Source of the DNA: Lachnospiraceae bacterium
GTDB lineage: Bacteria > Bacillota > Clostridia > Lachnospirales > Lachnospiraceae
Length of the DNA stretch: 64,000 nt
Direction of reading: 5' to 3'
NCBI GenBank assembly: GCA_009911195.1
Contig: QXWV01000028.1
Location: 1 to 64,000 of the forward strand
Part shown: in pieces, positions 1-8,719 of the stretch
Numbering within the stretch: the stretch's first letter is position 1
Layout of the letters: every line of letters begins with the position of its first letter
Program-made: the position numbers and the translations under genes
Notes under the pieces: generated by a model
Told to the model about the DNA's origin: nothing
What the model saw: the letters and a program-made list of their open reading frames with translations, nothing else
Databases searched by the model: none

Positions 1-642
1 TTATACATGGCATCCTCTGACACTACTTACAATCTTAAACAGCGTATGCCCCGGTTCTCCCGGAAAGGAGCCGGAACCTGCCGGTTTCCTCGGAGGTGCG
101 GATATATCGGGTATATCCAGCCTGTCCCCGTTCCCCGTCTGCAGGTAAGCATAAAAATCAATTACGGGTTTATATTAACACAATATCTTGTATCATGTCA
201 ACTTGAATATACTATATATTCCATATCCTTTTGCTGCTATTTTCATCTTTTCAAATTTTTTTCAAAATTTTTCAAGTTTTTATCCCCTCCCGGATATTTA
301 CTTTATAGATCAGCTTTTTATCGTGGCTGGTCATTTGTTCTTTGACAACTGAAGAACATACACCATCATGTATATGGGTTCTGGTGGGTGGCTCCCTGCT
401 TTCGGTATGCCATCCGTCCGGATTGAATTGCACATAGTGCAGCCAGGCAACGCGGCCGGGGAGGGCGCAGGAGACGGTGATGGGAGGTATGTGTAGATAA
501 TTTACTGACATATTTTATATTGTTTTAAGATACCCCAATAAATTTTTTGTATTGTGCAGCACCGCTTTCTACTGTATAATTCCCTTTAACAGAGAGCTAT
601 TTGCTGGATTCTTGGCAGGACTGCACAAGGAAAGGAGTCCCT
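1..642. other. Left end of window: non-coding or unrecognised part of the mobile element
   Basis: No reading frame here looks like a real gene: the open frames are short, lack ribosome binding sites and have low-complexity or biased translations. The stretch lies upstream of the excisionase-like gene and belongs to the same integrated element, which continues beyond the left edge. The only supportable signal is a promoter near 552-580. It is visibly AT-rich at 180-300 and more GC-rich at 40-130 and 370-500, a patchy composition common in mobile DNA. Confidence 0.5.
552..580 (+). promoter_or_regulatory. Probable sigma-A promoter of the xis-int pair
   Basis: A perfect -10 box TATAAT at 575-580 is preceded by TTGTGC at 552-557 with a 17-base spacer. 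It lies about 60 bases before the ATG of the excisionase-like gene. The -35 box is a 4/6 match. Inference from spacing and position only. Confidence 0.5.
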
Positions 643-867
643 ATGGCAGTCGATGGATACAGAATCTCCGAAACAGGGAGCGGTTCCAGCCAGGAAGTCA
701 AAGATAAGAAAACCTATTCCGTCCATGAGATAGCACAGATACTGCAGATCAGCAGGAGCAAGGCTTATGAACTGTGCCGCCAGCCTGATTTCAAGGTGGT
801 ACGTCTCGGACGAACGATCCGGATCTCTAAAGCATCTTTTGATGACTGGTTGAACAACCTGTTGTAG
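643..867 (+). CDS. Excisionase-family helix-turn-helix protein
   Basis: A 74-residue protein with a MerR/excisionase-type HTH in residues about 22-70: a YSVHEIAQIL helix, ISRSKAYEL recognition helix and a final SFDDWLNNLL helix. This arrangement is typical of recombination directionality factors encoded beside tyrosine integrases. ATG at 643 is chosen over an upstream in-frame TTG at 601 because an AAAGGAG ribosome binding site lies at 631-637. The gene ends 19 bases before the integrase, so the two are almost certainly co-transcribed. Likely role: binding near the attachment site to favour excision, and possibly regulating int. A plain transcriptional regulator remains possible. Confidence 0.8.
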   Translation: MAVDGYRISETGSGSSQEVKDKKTYSVHEIAQILQISRSKAYELCRQPDFKVVRLGRTIRISKASFDDWLNNLL

Positions 868-886
868 GAGTAGTAAGGAGAGAAGA

Positions 887-2272
887 ATGGCATCTATTAT
901 CAAGAGGAAAAGCAAATACTCAGTAGTTTATTATTATACGGATGAGAAAGGGGTGAAGCACCAGAAATGGGAAACCTGTCAGGACCATGCCGAAGCAAAA
1001 CGCAGGAAAGCGGAAATTGAGAACCAGCAGGGCAACGGCACCTTTATCCCTCCACAGGAACTGACTGTAAAGGAGTTCCTACGGGATTTTGTTAAGATTT
1101 ACGGCACATCCCACTGGGCTTTGTCAACATACGAGTCCAACTGTGCCCTGATTGCAAACTATATCAACCCGGTCATTGGCGATGTGGCAGTCCAAGACGT
1201 CACACCCAAGTTTGTGGATGAGTTCTATGTACGGCTGCAGAAGACAAAGCCTGTAGCCAAAAAGAACAAACGGCCTAAAAGCGATTATCTTACTCCAGGT
1301 ACCATCCACAGTATTCATAAGATACTGCGGTGCGCCTTCGAGCAGGCGGTGAAATGGGAGATTATCGCACGAAACCCGTTCCCCCATGCGAATAAGCCAA
1401 AGACCAATTACAAGAAACGTGACATCTGGACGGCGGACATGATCAGGAAGGCTTTGGACGAGTGTGATGACATGAAACTTTATGTCGCAATGAACCTGGC
1501 CTTTGCCTGTTCCATGCGTTATGGCGAAATCTGCGGTTTGACATGGGATAAAGTTCATATTTCAGATGAAGACATTGCGAATGATGATTCCCACCTGTGG
1601 ATCGAACAGGAGCTTGCCCGTGTGTCAAGGGAGGCACGACAGCAGTTGGACGATAAGGACATTATGTTTATATTCCCTTCCGTCATGTCGAATACGCATA
1701 CCAACCTTGTTTTAAAAAAGCCAAAGACCGAATCCAGCATCAGAAAAGTATGGATTCCAAAAACGGTTGCCTACATCCTGCGGGAATGGAGACAAATCCA
1801 GGATCAGTATAAAGAATATCTGGCCCAGGATTATTCTGATTACAATCTTGTACTGACACTTCCAAACGGAAGACCTGTGGAAAACCGTATCATGGAAAAA
1901 GAGTTCTCAAAACTGAGGGAGAAAGCAGGACTGCCTTATGTTGTATTCCATTCCCTGCGCCACTCCAGCACAACTTATAAGCTGAAGCTCAACCATGGGG
2001 ACCTGAAGGCAACACAAGGGGATACCGGTCATGCGCAGATTGATATGATTACCGACGTTTATGCACATATCCTGGATGAGGACAGGAAAGTGAACGCCCA
2101 GAAATTTGAGGCCACGTTTTATGCCAAAAATCCTGTTAATCCTTTGAAGGATGTAAAGCCGCCTGAAGAAACCGGCACTGACCTGACAAATTTAATCGCA
2201 GCACTGGAACAGTCTCCGGAACTGGTTGCCATGCTGACAAAAGCACTGAAAGGAAATGCTATTAGCAGCTAA
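887..2272 (+). CDS. int: Tyrosine recombinase / phage-type integrase
   Basis: A 461-residue tyrosine recombinase. An N-terminal arm-binding/AP2-like region (about 1-55) is followed by a SAM-like core-binding domain (about 60-165) and the catalytic domain (about 180-400). All expected catalytic residues are visible: Arg211 in the SMRYGEI motif, His355 and Arg358 in HSLRH, His382 in TGHAQ and the nucleophile Tyr392 in VYAHI. It catalyses site-specific integration and excision of the element that lies to its left. A GGAG ribosome binding site precedes ATG 887. The gene ends about 190 bases from the 3' end of tRNA-Arg(CCT), the usual position for an integrase that uses a tRNA gene as its attachment site. 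Residues after about 410 form a variable tail. Composition is more GC-rich than the neighbouring chromosome, consistent with transfer. Confidence 0.93.
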   Translation: MASIIKRKSKYSVVYYYTDEKGVKHQKWETCQDHAEAKRRKAEIENQQGNGTFIPPQELTVKEFLRDFVKIYGTSHWALSTYESNCALIANYINPVIGDVAVQDVTPKFVDEFYVRLQKTKPVAKKNKRPKSDYLTPGTIHSIHKILRCAFEQAVKWEIIARNPFPHANKPKTNYKKRDIWTADMIRKALDECDDMKLYVAMNLAFACSMRYGEICGLTWDKVHISDEDIANDDSHLWIEQELARVSREARQQLDDKDIMFIFPSVMSNTHTNLVLKKPKTESSIRKVWIPKTVAYILREWRQIQDQYKEYLAQDYSDYNLVLTLPNGRPVENRIMEKEFSKLREKAGLPYVVFHSLRHSSTTYKLKLNHGDLKATQGDTGHAQIDMITDVYAHILDEDRKVNAQKFEATFYAKNPVNPLKDVKPPEETGTDLTNLIAALEQSPELVAMLTKALKGNAISS

Positions 2273-2297
2273 AACCTGCTAATTCTGCAATTAGCAG
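2271..2297. repeat. Palindrome and one copy of a 14-bp direct repeat beside int
   Basis: CTGCTAATT at 2276-2284 and AATTAGCAG at 2289-2297 form a perfect 9-bp inverted repeat around a 4-base centre, directly after the integrase stop codon. Related ATTAGCA words also occur at 2260-2266 and 2300-2306. The 14-mer AAAACCTGCTAATT at 2271-2284 recurs exactly at 2542-2555 on the other side of the tRNA gene. Clustered short repeats next to int are typical of recombinase arm-binding sites; that function is inferred. Confidence 0.5.
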
Positions 2298-2411
2298 ATT
2301 ATTAGCAACAGCTCTGAAAGTGCAGTTTCGTGTTCGATTCCCTCTTAGCAGCATGGCTGATAACAAATATCCAAAAAAACGAGTCCTCTGACTTTTGGTT
2401 TTCTCTTGAGA

Positions 2412-2455
2412 CAAAAAAAGAAAAGCATTGAAAAATCCAGTGTTTTCAATGCTTT
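2412..2455 (-). terminator. Rho-independent terminator of tRNA-Arg
   Basis: On the minus strand, immediately downstream of the tRNA 3' end, complementary arms of about 13 bases (2421-2434 and 2442-2455, cores AAGCATTGAAAA and TTTTCAATGCTT) form a strong hairpin, followed by a T-rich tract (complement of 2412-2420). If the element integrated at the tRNA 3' end, this terminator may have been supplied by the element. Confidence 0.8.
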
Positions 2456-2459
2456 CCAG

Positions 2460-2533
<74 letters not shown>

Positions 2534-2541
2534 TTGTATGA

Positions 2542-2555
2542 AAAACCTGCTAATT
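2542..2555. repeat. Second copy of the 14-bp direct repeat flanking tRNA-Arg
   Basis: AAAACCTGCTAATT is identical to 2271-2284. The two copies bracket the intact tRNA-Arg and the integrase-proximal junction, so they may be remnants of recombination or duplicated recombinase-binding sites. Confidence 0.45.
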
Positions 2556-2600
2556 GGCAAGTCATTCAGCTATGAAATTGTTGATTTTACGTTGCTCTGG

Positions 2601-2657
2601 CAATCGAACACCTACCACTTAGGAGGCGGTCGCTCTATCCATCTGAGCTACGGAAAC
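2601..2657 (-). pseudogene. Decayed tRNA-Arg(CCT) remnant
   Basis: The minus strand reads a tRNA-like 5' half: acceptor strand GTTTCCG, D arm GCTC...GAGC and a paired anticodon stem ACCGC/GTGGT around CTCCTAA. After the variable loop the T arm is truncated (GTTCGATT is present but its 5' stem strand is missing) and no matching 3' acceptor strand follows. About 30 bases are nearly identical to the intact tRNA-Arg next door. It is probably a dead duplicate or the original host gene damaged by an earlier integration or excision. Confidence 0.75.
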
Positions 2658-2731
2658 ACATCTTTCATTATATATCTATCACCGCAAATTATTTTATCAC
2701 AAATTCAAAATAATATCAACAAAATATTTAA

Positions 2732-3628
2732 TTAATTTCCATCAGGAAAATTAATATATCCTTGCATCCATATAGACCCCTTAAAACGTCTTCCTACTTG
2801 AGGCTCCCCATATAAATCTTCTGCATTGATACATACGTCAAAAACTAAGTCATTACAACTAATTGTCATCTGATATATCTCTTCGTTAGTTATACGGTTA
2901 GTAACTTTATTGCAATCCAGAATTTCCCCCAATATAGAATAATGGTCACATTCTACCCCATAAGGCATAAAATAAGTATCCACAAGAGTAAAAACATCCT
3001 CCTTCTGGATTTTTTTAGAAATAGCGGTATAAGTATCCATATCTTCCAAAGTCAAGCTTTCAATCGCATCCTCATCGCCCCTTCGTGCCGCATCAATTAA
3101 TGTATTTCTGTTTTTAGAAACTTTATTTATCTTTTTTTTATCTTTTTCATTCTTTATAATAGGCATCATGACTTTTCCCTGCAAAGAAAGGGCAGATAAA
3201 GTGAGAGTAGTTCCCCTTACAGGAAGTTTCTTGTTATCACGTGCTTTTATATACGGAATTCTATTCTGTAAATAGAAAATAAGTGATACACCAACTTTTA
3301 TATCATCGCACACCCCTGCAAAGGATTCTGTTCCTGCATGGCGTTCTACAGATACATCCTCCTCAGAACTGATTCCCGTTCCTCTTAAATATGGATAATA
3401 ATAATCAAAAGAAAATTTATCTTCTGAATCAAATTCCCCACAAACAGCTATCCCAATATTTTCGGCAAAATCTTTACAAAACTCTGCCAATATAATATCA
3501 TCATCATTTGAAACATATGCCCTCTCATCCGCATTTACAATAGAATCTACGATGATTTTCTGCAATTCATTTCTTTTTTTTAATTTACTAAAGCCAATTG
3601 CCCTCATATATTTATGCAAAGATTTCAC
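2732..3628 (-). CDS. DUF3881 family protein (function unknown)
   Basis: A 298-residue soluble protein without signal peptide or membrane segment. I recognise it, from overall style and its place near serS, as the DUF3881 family reported in Lachnospiraceae; that assignment is from memory. A charged lysine-rich linker (KNEKDKKKINKVSKNRN, about residues 160-175) separates an N-terminal region from a C-terminal acidic region with SLTLEDMDTYTAISKKIQKEDV and a final beta-rich part. The ATG at 3628 is preceded on the minus strand by an AAAAGAGGTG ribosome binding site. It lies about 90 bases downstream of serS in the same direction. No catalytic motif is evident. Confidence 0.7.
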   Translation of the reverse strand: MKSLHKYMRAIGFSKLKKRNELQKIIVDSIVNADERAYVSNDDDIILAEFCKDFAENIGIAVCGEFDSEDKFSFDYYYPYLRGTGISSEEDVSVERHAGTESFAGVCDDIKVGVSLIFYLQNRIPYIKARDNKKLPVRGTTLTLSALSLQGKVMMPIIKNEKDKKKINKVSKNRNTLIDAARRGDEDAIESLTLEDMDTYTAISKKIQKEDVFTLVDTYFMPYGVECDHYSILGEILDCNKVTNRITNEEIYQMTISCNDLVFDVCINAEDLYGEPQVGRRFKGSIWMQGYINFPDGN

Positions 3629-3684
3629 CTCTTTTCATTTCTTTCGGCTTTCCAAAAGGATTCAAATGCCAATAGCTCATAGAT

Positions 3685-3702
3685 AGGCTTTTGACATCCG
3701 AA
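3685..3702 (-). repeat. Partial copy of the GTCAAAAGCC intergenic repeat
   Basis: Read on the minus strand this stretch is TTCGGATGTCAAAAGCCT, matching the start of the better-preserved copy at 24749-24766 with one difference. It sits between serS and the DUF3881 gene. The remainder of the repeat is not clearly preserved here. Confidence 0.4.
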
Positions 3703-3715
3703 TCCTAAAAATAGT

Positions 3716-4993
3716 TTATTTAATTACTTCCTGCCCTCCCATATAAGGCCGAAGCGATTCAGGAATTCTTACTGTTCCATCCTCTTGAAGATTATTTTCC
3801 AAAAATGCAATGAGCATCCTTGGAGGTGCTACTACCGTATTATTTAATGTATGCGCAAAATATTTTCCTTTCTCCCCATTTACTCTAATTTTTAACCTTC
3901 TGGCCTGTGCATCACCTAGATTAGAGCAGCTACCTACTTCAAAATATTTTTTCTGCCTTGGAGACCAGGCTTCTACATCATAGGATTTTACTTTTAAGTC
4001 TGCCAAATCCCCAGAACAACATTCGATTGTACGGACAGGAATATCCAATGACCTGAATAAATCAACCGTATTCTGCCACAACTTATCAAACCACATAGGG
4101 GATTCCTCTGGCTTACAAACAACAATCATTTCCTGCTTTTCAAACTGATGGATACGGTAAACTCCTCTTTCTTCCAATCCATGGGCGCCTTTTTCTTTCC
4201 TAAAACATGGAGAATAGCTTGTTAACGTCTTCGGAAGTTCTTCTTCATGGATAATTGTATCAATAAATTTCCCTATCATAGAATGCTCAGATGTGCCAAT
4301 TAAATACAAATCTTCCCCTTCAATCTTATACATCATAGCATCCATTTCCGCAAAACTCATAACACCGGTAACCACATTGCTTCTAATCATAAATGGAGGT
4401 ACACAATAAGTAAAACCTCTGTTTATCATAAAATCTCTCGCATAAGAGATTACAGCAGAATGTAATCTGGCAATATCTCCTATTAAATAATAAAAACCGT
4501 TTCCTGCCACTTTTCTTGCACTGTCCAAATCAATACCTTTTAGCCTTTCCATAATATCCGTATGGTAAGGTACTTCAAAATCTGGAACAATGGATTCCCC
4601 ATATTTTTTGATTTCCACGTTTTCCGTATCATCTTTCCCAATGGGCACGCTTGGGTCGATAATATTCGGTATTACCATCATTTTTTTATTAATATCTTCT
4701 TCCAGTTGCTTTTCCTTTTCTTCCAGCTCAGCCAAACGTTTTGCCCCTGCAGCTACTTCCGCTTTTTTTGCTTCTGCTTCTTCTCTCTTTCCCTGAGCCA
4801 TTAATCCGCCAATTTCCTTAGAGATTTTATTTCTATTAGCACGTAAGTCATCTGCCTCCTGCTTAGCTTTTCTGCTTTCCAAATCCAATGCAATTACTTC
4901 ATCTACTAAACCTAATTTATTTTCCTGAAATTTTTTTCTAATATTTTCTTTTACCGCTTCTGGATTTTCTCTTAAAAATTTAATGTCAATCAT
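3716..4993 (-). CDS. serS: Seryl-tRNA synthetase
   Basis: A 425-residue class II aminoacyl-tRNA synthetase that charges tRNA-Ser and also provides Ser-tRNA for selenocysteine where used. The N-terminal coiled-coil arm (about residues 25-110, rich in Lys, Glu and Ala) binds the tRNA long variable arm. The catalytic core shows motif 2 (CFRKEKGAHG) and motif 3 with GSCSNLGDAQARR. The start is placed at MIDIKFLREN, where a GGAAAGGA ribosome binding site is well spaced; a longer in-frame start at 5032 would add 13 residues not typical of the family. Length matches the bacterial family. Cytoplasmic. No T-box leader is visible in the short upstream gap. Confidence 0.97.
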   Translation of the reverse strand: MIDIKFLRENPEAVKENIRKKFQENKLGLVDEVIALDLESRKAKQEADDLRANRNKISKEIGGLMAQGKREEAEAKKAEVAAGAKRLAELEEKEKQLEEDINKKMMVIPNIIDPSVPIGKDDTENVEIKKYGESIVPDFEVPYHTDIMERLKGIDLDSARKVAGNGFYYLIGDIARLHSAVISYARDFMINRGFTYCVPPFMIRSNVVTGVMSFAEMDAMMYKIEGEDLYLIGTSEHSMIGKFIDTIIHEEELPKTLTSYSPCFRKEKGAHGLEERGVYRIHQFEKQEMIVVCKPEESPMWFDKLWQNTVDLFRSLDIPVRTIECCSGDLADLKVKSYDVEAWSPRQKKYFEVGSCSNLGDAQARRLKIRVNGEKGKYFAHTLNNTVVAPPRMLIAFLENNLQEDGTVRIPESLRPYMGGQEVIK

Positions 4994-5053
4994 AATTTTA
5001 TCCTTTCCTCTTATCTTCATTAAATATTGCAATACTAAATTTTATCAATACTG

Positions 5054-6109
5054 TTAAATATTTTCAATAACCTTTTTAATAAAAATTTTGTCTTCTGTCA
5101 ATAGGTTTTTGATTAAATCATGTTGAATTTTTTCACCATATTTATCATATATTATTTTAATCACTGGCCTATCAGAATGATTTTTATTTTGTTTGAGAAC
5201 AATACCTATTTCATTTTCGTTTGTAAGTACATATGACCCTGCAGGATAAACAGCAGCAAAATCTAAAAATACATCTAAAATTGTTCCATCATAATATATA
5301 TTCCTATATTTCTTCAAATGCTGGATTGCATCATATACTTTTAACCTCTTATGTCCAATTCCACATATCATTTCATCAAACTGTTCACATATATTGACTA
5401 TCTTCACTTCAAATGGCAAACTGGTAATCTTAAGCGGATAACCCGATCCATTCATATGTTCATGATGATATAAAATAATATCTTTACTTAAGCTTGACAT
5501 CCACGATTCATTTTCTAATGCTGAATATCCATATATAGGATGCTTCTTATATTCCGTCAGTTCCTCCTTAGAAAATTCCTCCATATTTCTGCCAGTATAA
5601 TTTACCATAATATACCTAAGTCCTAAATCGTGAAGTAAACATGCAACCCCTATATCGTGAATTTTTTCCATAGGGATTTTCATTTTCAGACCTACCAATA
5701 TTGCTAAATAGCAAACACTGATAGAATGCTCATATATATCGGAACTCCTTTCTTTTATATCATATATTTTTTCAAGTACCCCTTCTTTCTCCAGAAGATT
5801 ATTAATGATATTATCTGCCGTCCTGCTAAGTTCTACTAATTCTTTGCTATGGCCAAAAGTATGCTTTTCAATAATTCTTTTTATCTTATTTTTGAAATCT
5901 ATTCCAATTTCATCTTTTACAATTTCAACTTCTTCAGTGTAGATTTCTTCTTCGACAAATACTTCCTTAATATCAAGTTCTCCTAATTTTTCAATATATT
6001 CTTTACTTAGCACAGTTCCTTTAGATAATAATATTTTATAATCAGAAGTCATAACAGTTCTGGCAAGTATTTCCCCTCCAATCAAGTCGGAAATTTTTCT
6101 TATATTCAT
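5054..6109 (-). CDS. HD-GYP domain protein, probable c-di-GMP phosphodiesterase
   Basis: A 351-residue cytoplasmic protein. The HD-GYP domain spans about 125-290: His128 in YEHSIS, the His160-Asp161 pair in LLHDLG, and HHEHMNGSGYP at 215-225. The canonical motif is HHExxDGxGYP; here Asn220 replaces the usual Asp, a modest deviation that may not abolish activity. The first 60 residues carry the LARTVM/SKGTVLSKEYIEKL pattern found before many HD-GYP domains (DUF3391-like). The C-terminal 50 residues form a small beta domain. It probably degrades c-di-GMP and thereby affects motility or adhesion. It sits between serS and the ParAB-linked genes, all leftward. Confidence 0.85.
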   Translation of the reverse strand: MNIRKISDLIGGEILARTVMTSDYKILLSKGTVLSKEYIEKLGELDIKEVFVEEEIYTEEVEIVKDEIGIDFKNKIKRIIEKHTFGHSKELVELSRTADNIINNLLEKEGVLEKIYDIKERSSDIYEHSISVCYLAILVGLKMKIPMEKIHDIGVACLLHDLGLRYIMVNYTGRNMEEFSKEELTEYKKHPIYGYSALENESWMSSLSKDIILYHHEHMNGSGYPLKITSLPFEVKIVNICEQFDEMICGIGHKRLKVYDAIQHLKKYRNIYYDGTILDVFLDFAAVYPAGSYVLTNENEIGIVLKQNKNHSDRPVIKIIYDKYGEKIQHDLIKNLLTEDKIFIKKVIENI

Positions 6110-6142
6110 ATAATACTTCCCCTACTTCCTACGAAGAGATAA

Positions 6143-6658
6143 TTAGTCTCCTATTGCCATTGCCATATCCAATGCCTGTTTTTCTTCCTCCCCTAATAAT
6201 ATACTACATTGTCCATTTTTTATTTCTTTTGAATAGGAATAGCATCCATCTGTACTATGAACAGAGTTAATAATAAATCCACTGTCATTCTCATCTAAAA
6301 GTGCCAAACTAAAACTTAACTGTCCTCCCATCTGCTTAAATGCATCATATTTGACAATTCCCAATTTTTGAAAAGAAGATTCCAATTTTTTATATAATTC
6401 ATTGATATCCTTTCTGTTTTTTTCTACAGATACCTTTATAAACTTATTATCTTCATATAAACCTATCACATCCTGTTCCATACTTTTTGCATCTTTTCCT
6501 TGCATAAATATAGTATATTTCTTTTTCAACTTTGAAATTTTCACCATTTGTATAATCATCAATATACAAAAAATCAGCATTAGAGCTGCCATGCCTATTA
6601 AAATATATCCAATATCAATGTTGCCTAATCCAATGTAATTTAATATTTGACTATTCAT
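6143..6658 (-). CDS. DUF4446 family membrane protein
   Basis: A 171-residue protein with one N-terminal transmembrane helix (about residues 14-35, IGMAALMLIFCILMIIQMV), a short coiled-coil linker and a cytoplasmic C-terminal domain containing KVGIVKYDAF-like and GGQLSFSLALLDENDSGFII segments. This is the DUF4446 pattern, often found directly downstream of parB in clostridia, as here (88 bases away). The start is set at MNSQILNYIGLG because a GGGAGA site lies 12-17 bases upstream; the longer frame from 6715 adds 19 residues without support. Function unknown; linkage suggests a role near chromosome segregation or the membrane, which is inference. Confidence 0.8.
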   Translation of the reverse strand: MNSQILNYIGLGNIDIGYILIGMAALMLIFCILMIIQMVKISKLKKKYTIFMQGKDAKSMEQDVIGLYEDNKFIKVSVEKNRKDINELYKKLESSFQKLGIVKYDAFKQMGGQLSFSLALLDENDSGFIINSVHSTDGCYSYSKEIKNGQCSILLGEEEKQALDMAMAIGD

Positions 6659-6746
6659 TTTTAAATTTTTCTCCCAACGTAAATTAACTATATAACAAAA
6701 TATATAAATGCTCAATAATAAAATGATATCATTTAAATATTTGATT

Positions 6747-7634
6747 TTAGTGTGTAAGTTTATCAGTAATTTTTTCTAAATCGTCATGGCTATAAAACTC
6801 TATTTCTACTTTTCCAGCACCATTTCCTTTTGATGAAATAACTACTTTTGTACCCAATGACTGTTTTATTTTTTCTTCTATTTCATCATAAATAATTTCT
6901 AATTTTTCATTCTTTTTAGGTTCTTTACTTTCCTTTACCGGTTTATTCAGCTCCTTCATCAATTTTTCTACATCTCTTACACTTAACTTTTCATCAAATA
7001 TTTTCTGTGCAATCATGTATTGTTTTTCTGAATCTTCAATGGATATTAGTGCTCTGGCATGTCCTGTAGTAATCATATCATCTATTATCATCTGCTGTAC
7101 TTCATCACAAAGTTTCAACAGACGGATTGAATTTGTTACCGCTGTCCTGCTCTTAGATACTCTTTCAGCAACTTCATCCTGTTTTAAATTAAATTCTGTC
7201 AGAAGCCTTTTATATGCCATCGCTTCTTCAATGGGATTTAAATCTTCCCTTTGAATATTTTCTATTAAAGAGATTTCAACTATTTCCTGTTCTGTTAAAT
7301 TTCTTATGATTACAGGAACTTCTTTTATGCCTGCTAATTTTGCCGCACGCCATCTTCTCTCTCCTGCGATAATTTCATAATATGTACCTTTATCCTGAAC
7401 CAAAATAGGCTGTAACAATCCAAATTGTTTAATAGATTCTGCTAATTCCAGCAAAGAATCTTCATCAAAATTTTTCCTTGGCTGTTCTCTGTTAGGCTCT
7501 ATCATTGTGATTTTTACCAATTTATCACCTGGATTTTTTTCATTGCTTTTATCTTCTTTGGATTTAGAATTCGTTTTTTCAATGGTATTTGGTATTAATG
7601 CGTCAAGTCCTTTTCCCAGTCCTCTAACTGCCAT
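6747..7634 (-). CDS. parB: ParB/Spo0J chromosome-partitioning protein (CTPase)
   Basis: A 295-residue ParB. The N-terminal RGLGKGLDALIP peptide stimulates ParA ATPase. The ParB/Srx-like CTP-binding domain shows GERRWRA at 91-97 and ENIQREDLNPIEEA at 125-138; a central HTH region (about 145-220) with KSRTAVTNSIRLLKL recognises parS; the C-terminal dimerisation domain is about 245-295. It clamps and spreads from parS, loading SMC and organising the origin. Two consensus parS sites lie about 1.1 kb upstream of its start. It follows parA by 78 bases in the same operon. Confidence 0.97.
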   Translation of the reverse strand: MAVRGLGKGLDALIPNTIEKTNSKSKEDKSNEKNPGDKLVKITMIEPNREQPRKNFDEDSLLELAESIKQFGLLQPILVQDKGTYYEIIAGERRWRAAKLAGIKEVPVIIRNLTEQEIVEISLIENIQREDLNPIEEAMAYKRLLTEFNLKQDEVAERVSKSRTAVTNSIRLLKLCDEVQQMIIDDMITTGHARALISIEDSEKQYMIAQKIFDEKLSVRDVEKLMKELNKPVKESKEPKKNEKLEIIYDEIEEKIKQSLGTKVVISSKGNGAGKVEIEFYSHDDLEKITDKLTH

Positions 7635-7712
7635 TTTATATTATCCTTTCTGTTTTACTACTATTGTTATAATTAGTCTATCACAATATTTTTTACAGTT
7701 TATATCCAATTA

Positions 7713-8471
7713 TTACTTCCTGATAATTTCTTCTGCCAACGCCATATATGCTTCGGATCCAGCCGATTTTGAATCATACATATTTATTGGCAATCCATAA
7801 CTGGGCGCTTCCGCTAATCGTATATTTCTAGGGATAACTGTATTATATATTTTCTGGTTTAAATGACTTTTTACATTTTCTACAACTTGTGCAGATAAAT
7901 TTGTTCTGGAATCATACATTGTAAAAACAATTCCCTCCATATCCAACTCCGGATTTAACCTCTCTTTTACTAAATTTACTGTATGTATTAATTGGCTCAA
8001 TCCTTCCAAAGCATAGTACTCACATTGAATTGGTACCAACACTGAATCGGCCGTAGTCATAGAATTTATTGTCAGCATATTTAATGATGGAGGACAATCT
8101 ATGATAATATAATCATATTGCTCCTTAATCCAATCCACTTCATTTCTCAATATGAATTCTTTTTTATCTACTCCTATTAACTCTATTTCCGTAGCTGCCA
8201 GATTAACGTTGGAAGGTATTAATGAAACACCCTTTATCACATTTTTAATAACACATTCTTCTATAGAGCATTCCCCAAGAAATAATTCGTATATTGTATT
8301 ATCCAGGTTATTTTTATCCACACCAAATCCGCTAGTAGTATTTCCTTGAGGGTCAGTATCAATAACTAAAATATTTTTATTGTTAGCTGCTAATGCAGCA
8401 GACAAATTAATTGAAGTAGTGGTTTTTCCTACCCCTCCCTTTTGATTTGCTATTGCAATTACTTTTCCCAT
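7713..8471 (-). CDS. parA: ParA/Soj family ATPase
   Basis: A 252-residue deviant Walker ATPase. Walker A is KGGVGKTT at 11-18 with the signature lysine, Walker A' is VIDTDPQGN, and Walker B is IIDCPPS. It works with ParB in origin segregation and, in Bacillus, modulates DnaA activity. Upstream on the minus strand lies a 364-base gap holding the parS sites. Ribosome binding site GGAGGAC precedes the ATG. Cytoplasmic, nucleoid associated. Confidence 0.97.
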   Translation of the reverse strand: MGKVIAIANQKGGVGKTTTSINLSAALAANNKNILVIDTDPQGNTTSGFGVDKNNLDNTIYELFLGECSIEECVIKNVIKGVSLIPSNVNLAATEIELIGVDKKEFILRNEVDWIKEQYDYIIIDCPPSLNMLTINSMTTADSVLVPIQCEYYALEGLSQLIHTVNLVKERLNPELDMEGIVFTMYDSRTNLSAQVVENVKSHLNQKIYNTVIPRNIRLAEAPSYGLPINMYDSKSAGSEAYMALAEEIIRK

Positions 8472-8643
8472 AAACGTCCTCCATAAATTACTAATTCTAT
8501 TTTCAGTTTCATTATAAGTTTTTAGGCTTATTTTATCTTATAATTTTTTGTATCTATAAAATTATAACATTAAATATATCCATAATCCATTGTGTTTTTA
8601 GTCAAAATAATATGGTTTCACACTAAAAAAATATACAAAAAAA

Positions 8644-8652
8644 TGTTTCACG
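8644..8652 (+). promoter_or_regulatory. parS half-site-like sequence
   Basis: TGTTTCACG at 8644-8652 matches the left half of the two full parS sites downstream, but the right half is lost. It may be a degraded parS or a weak ParB contact. Confidence 0.35.
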
Positions 8653-8680
8653 CAATTGATTACAATATCTAGGGTTGCTA

Positions 8681-8696
8681 TGTTTCACGTGAAACA
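8681..8696. promoter_or_regulatory. parS site 1
   Basis: TGTTTCACGTGAAACA is a perfect 16-bp palindrome matching the Firmicutes ParB-binding consensus. It lies in the gap upstream of parA. Confidence 0.95.
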
Positions 8697-8719
8697 CTAT
8701 CTAGTATCTTTATTTAAAA

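Noticed and set aside
7-345. 112-residue open frame on the plus strand in the mobile element
   Set aside because: No ribosome binding site, low-complexity Phe/Tyr-rich translation and no recognisable domain.
272-511. 79-residue open frame on the minus strand near the left end
   Set aside because: No ribosome binding site, no recognisable family and patchy composition; likely chance.
2329-2340. T-arm-like word GTTCGATTCC on the plus strand after int
   Set aside because: Flanking bases do not pair into a T stem, so no tRNA end can be supported.
2538-2735. 65-residue open frame over the pseudo-tRNA
   Set aside because: It reads through the reverse strand of a tRNA remnant and has no ribosome binding site.
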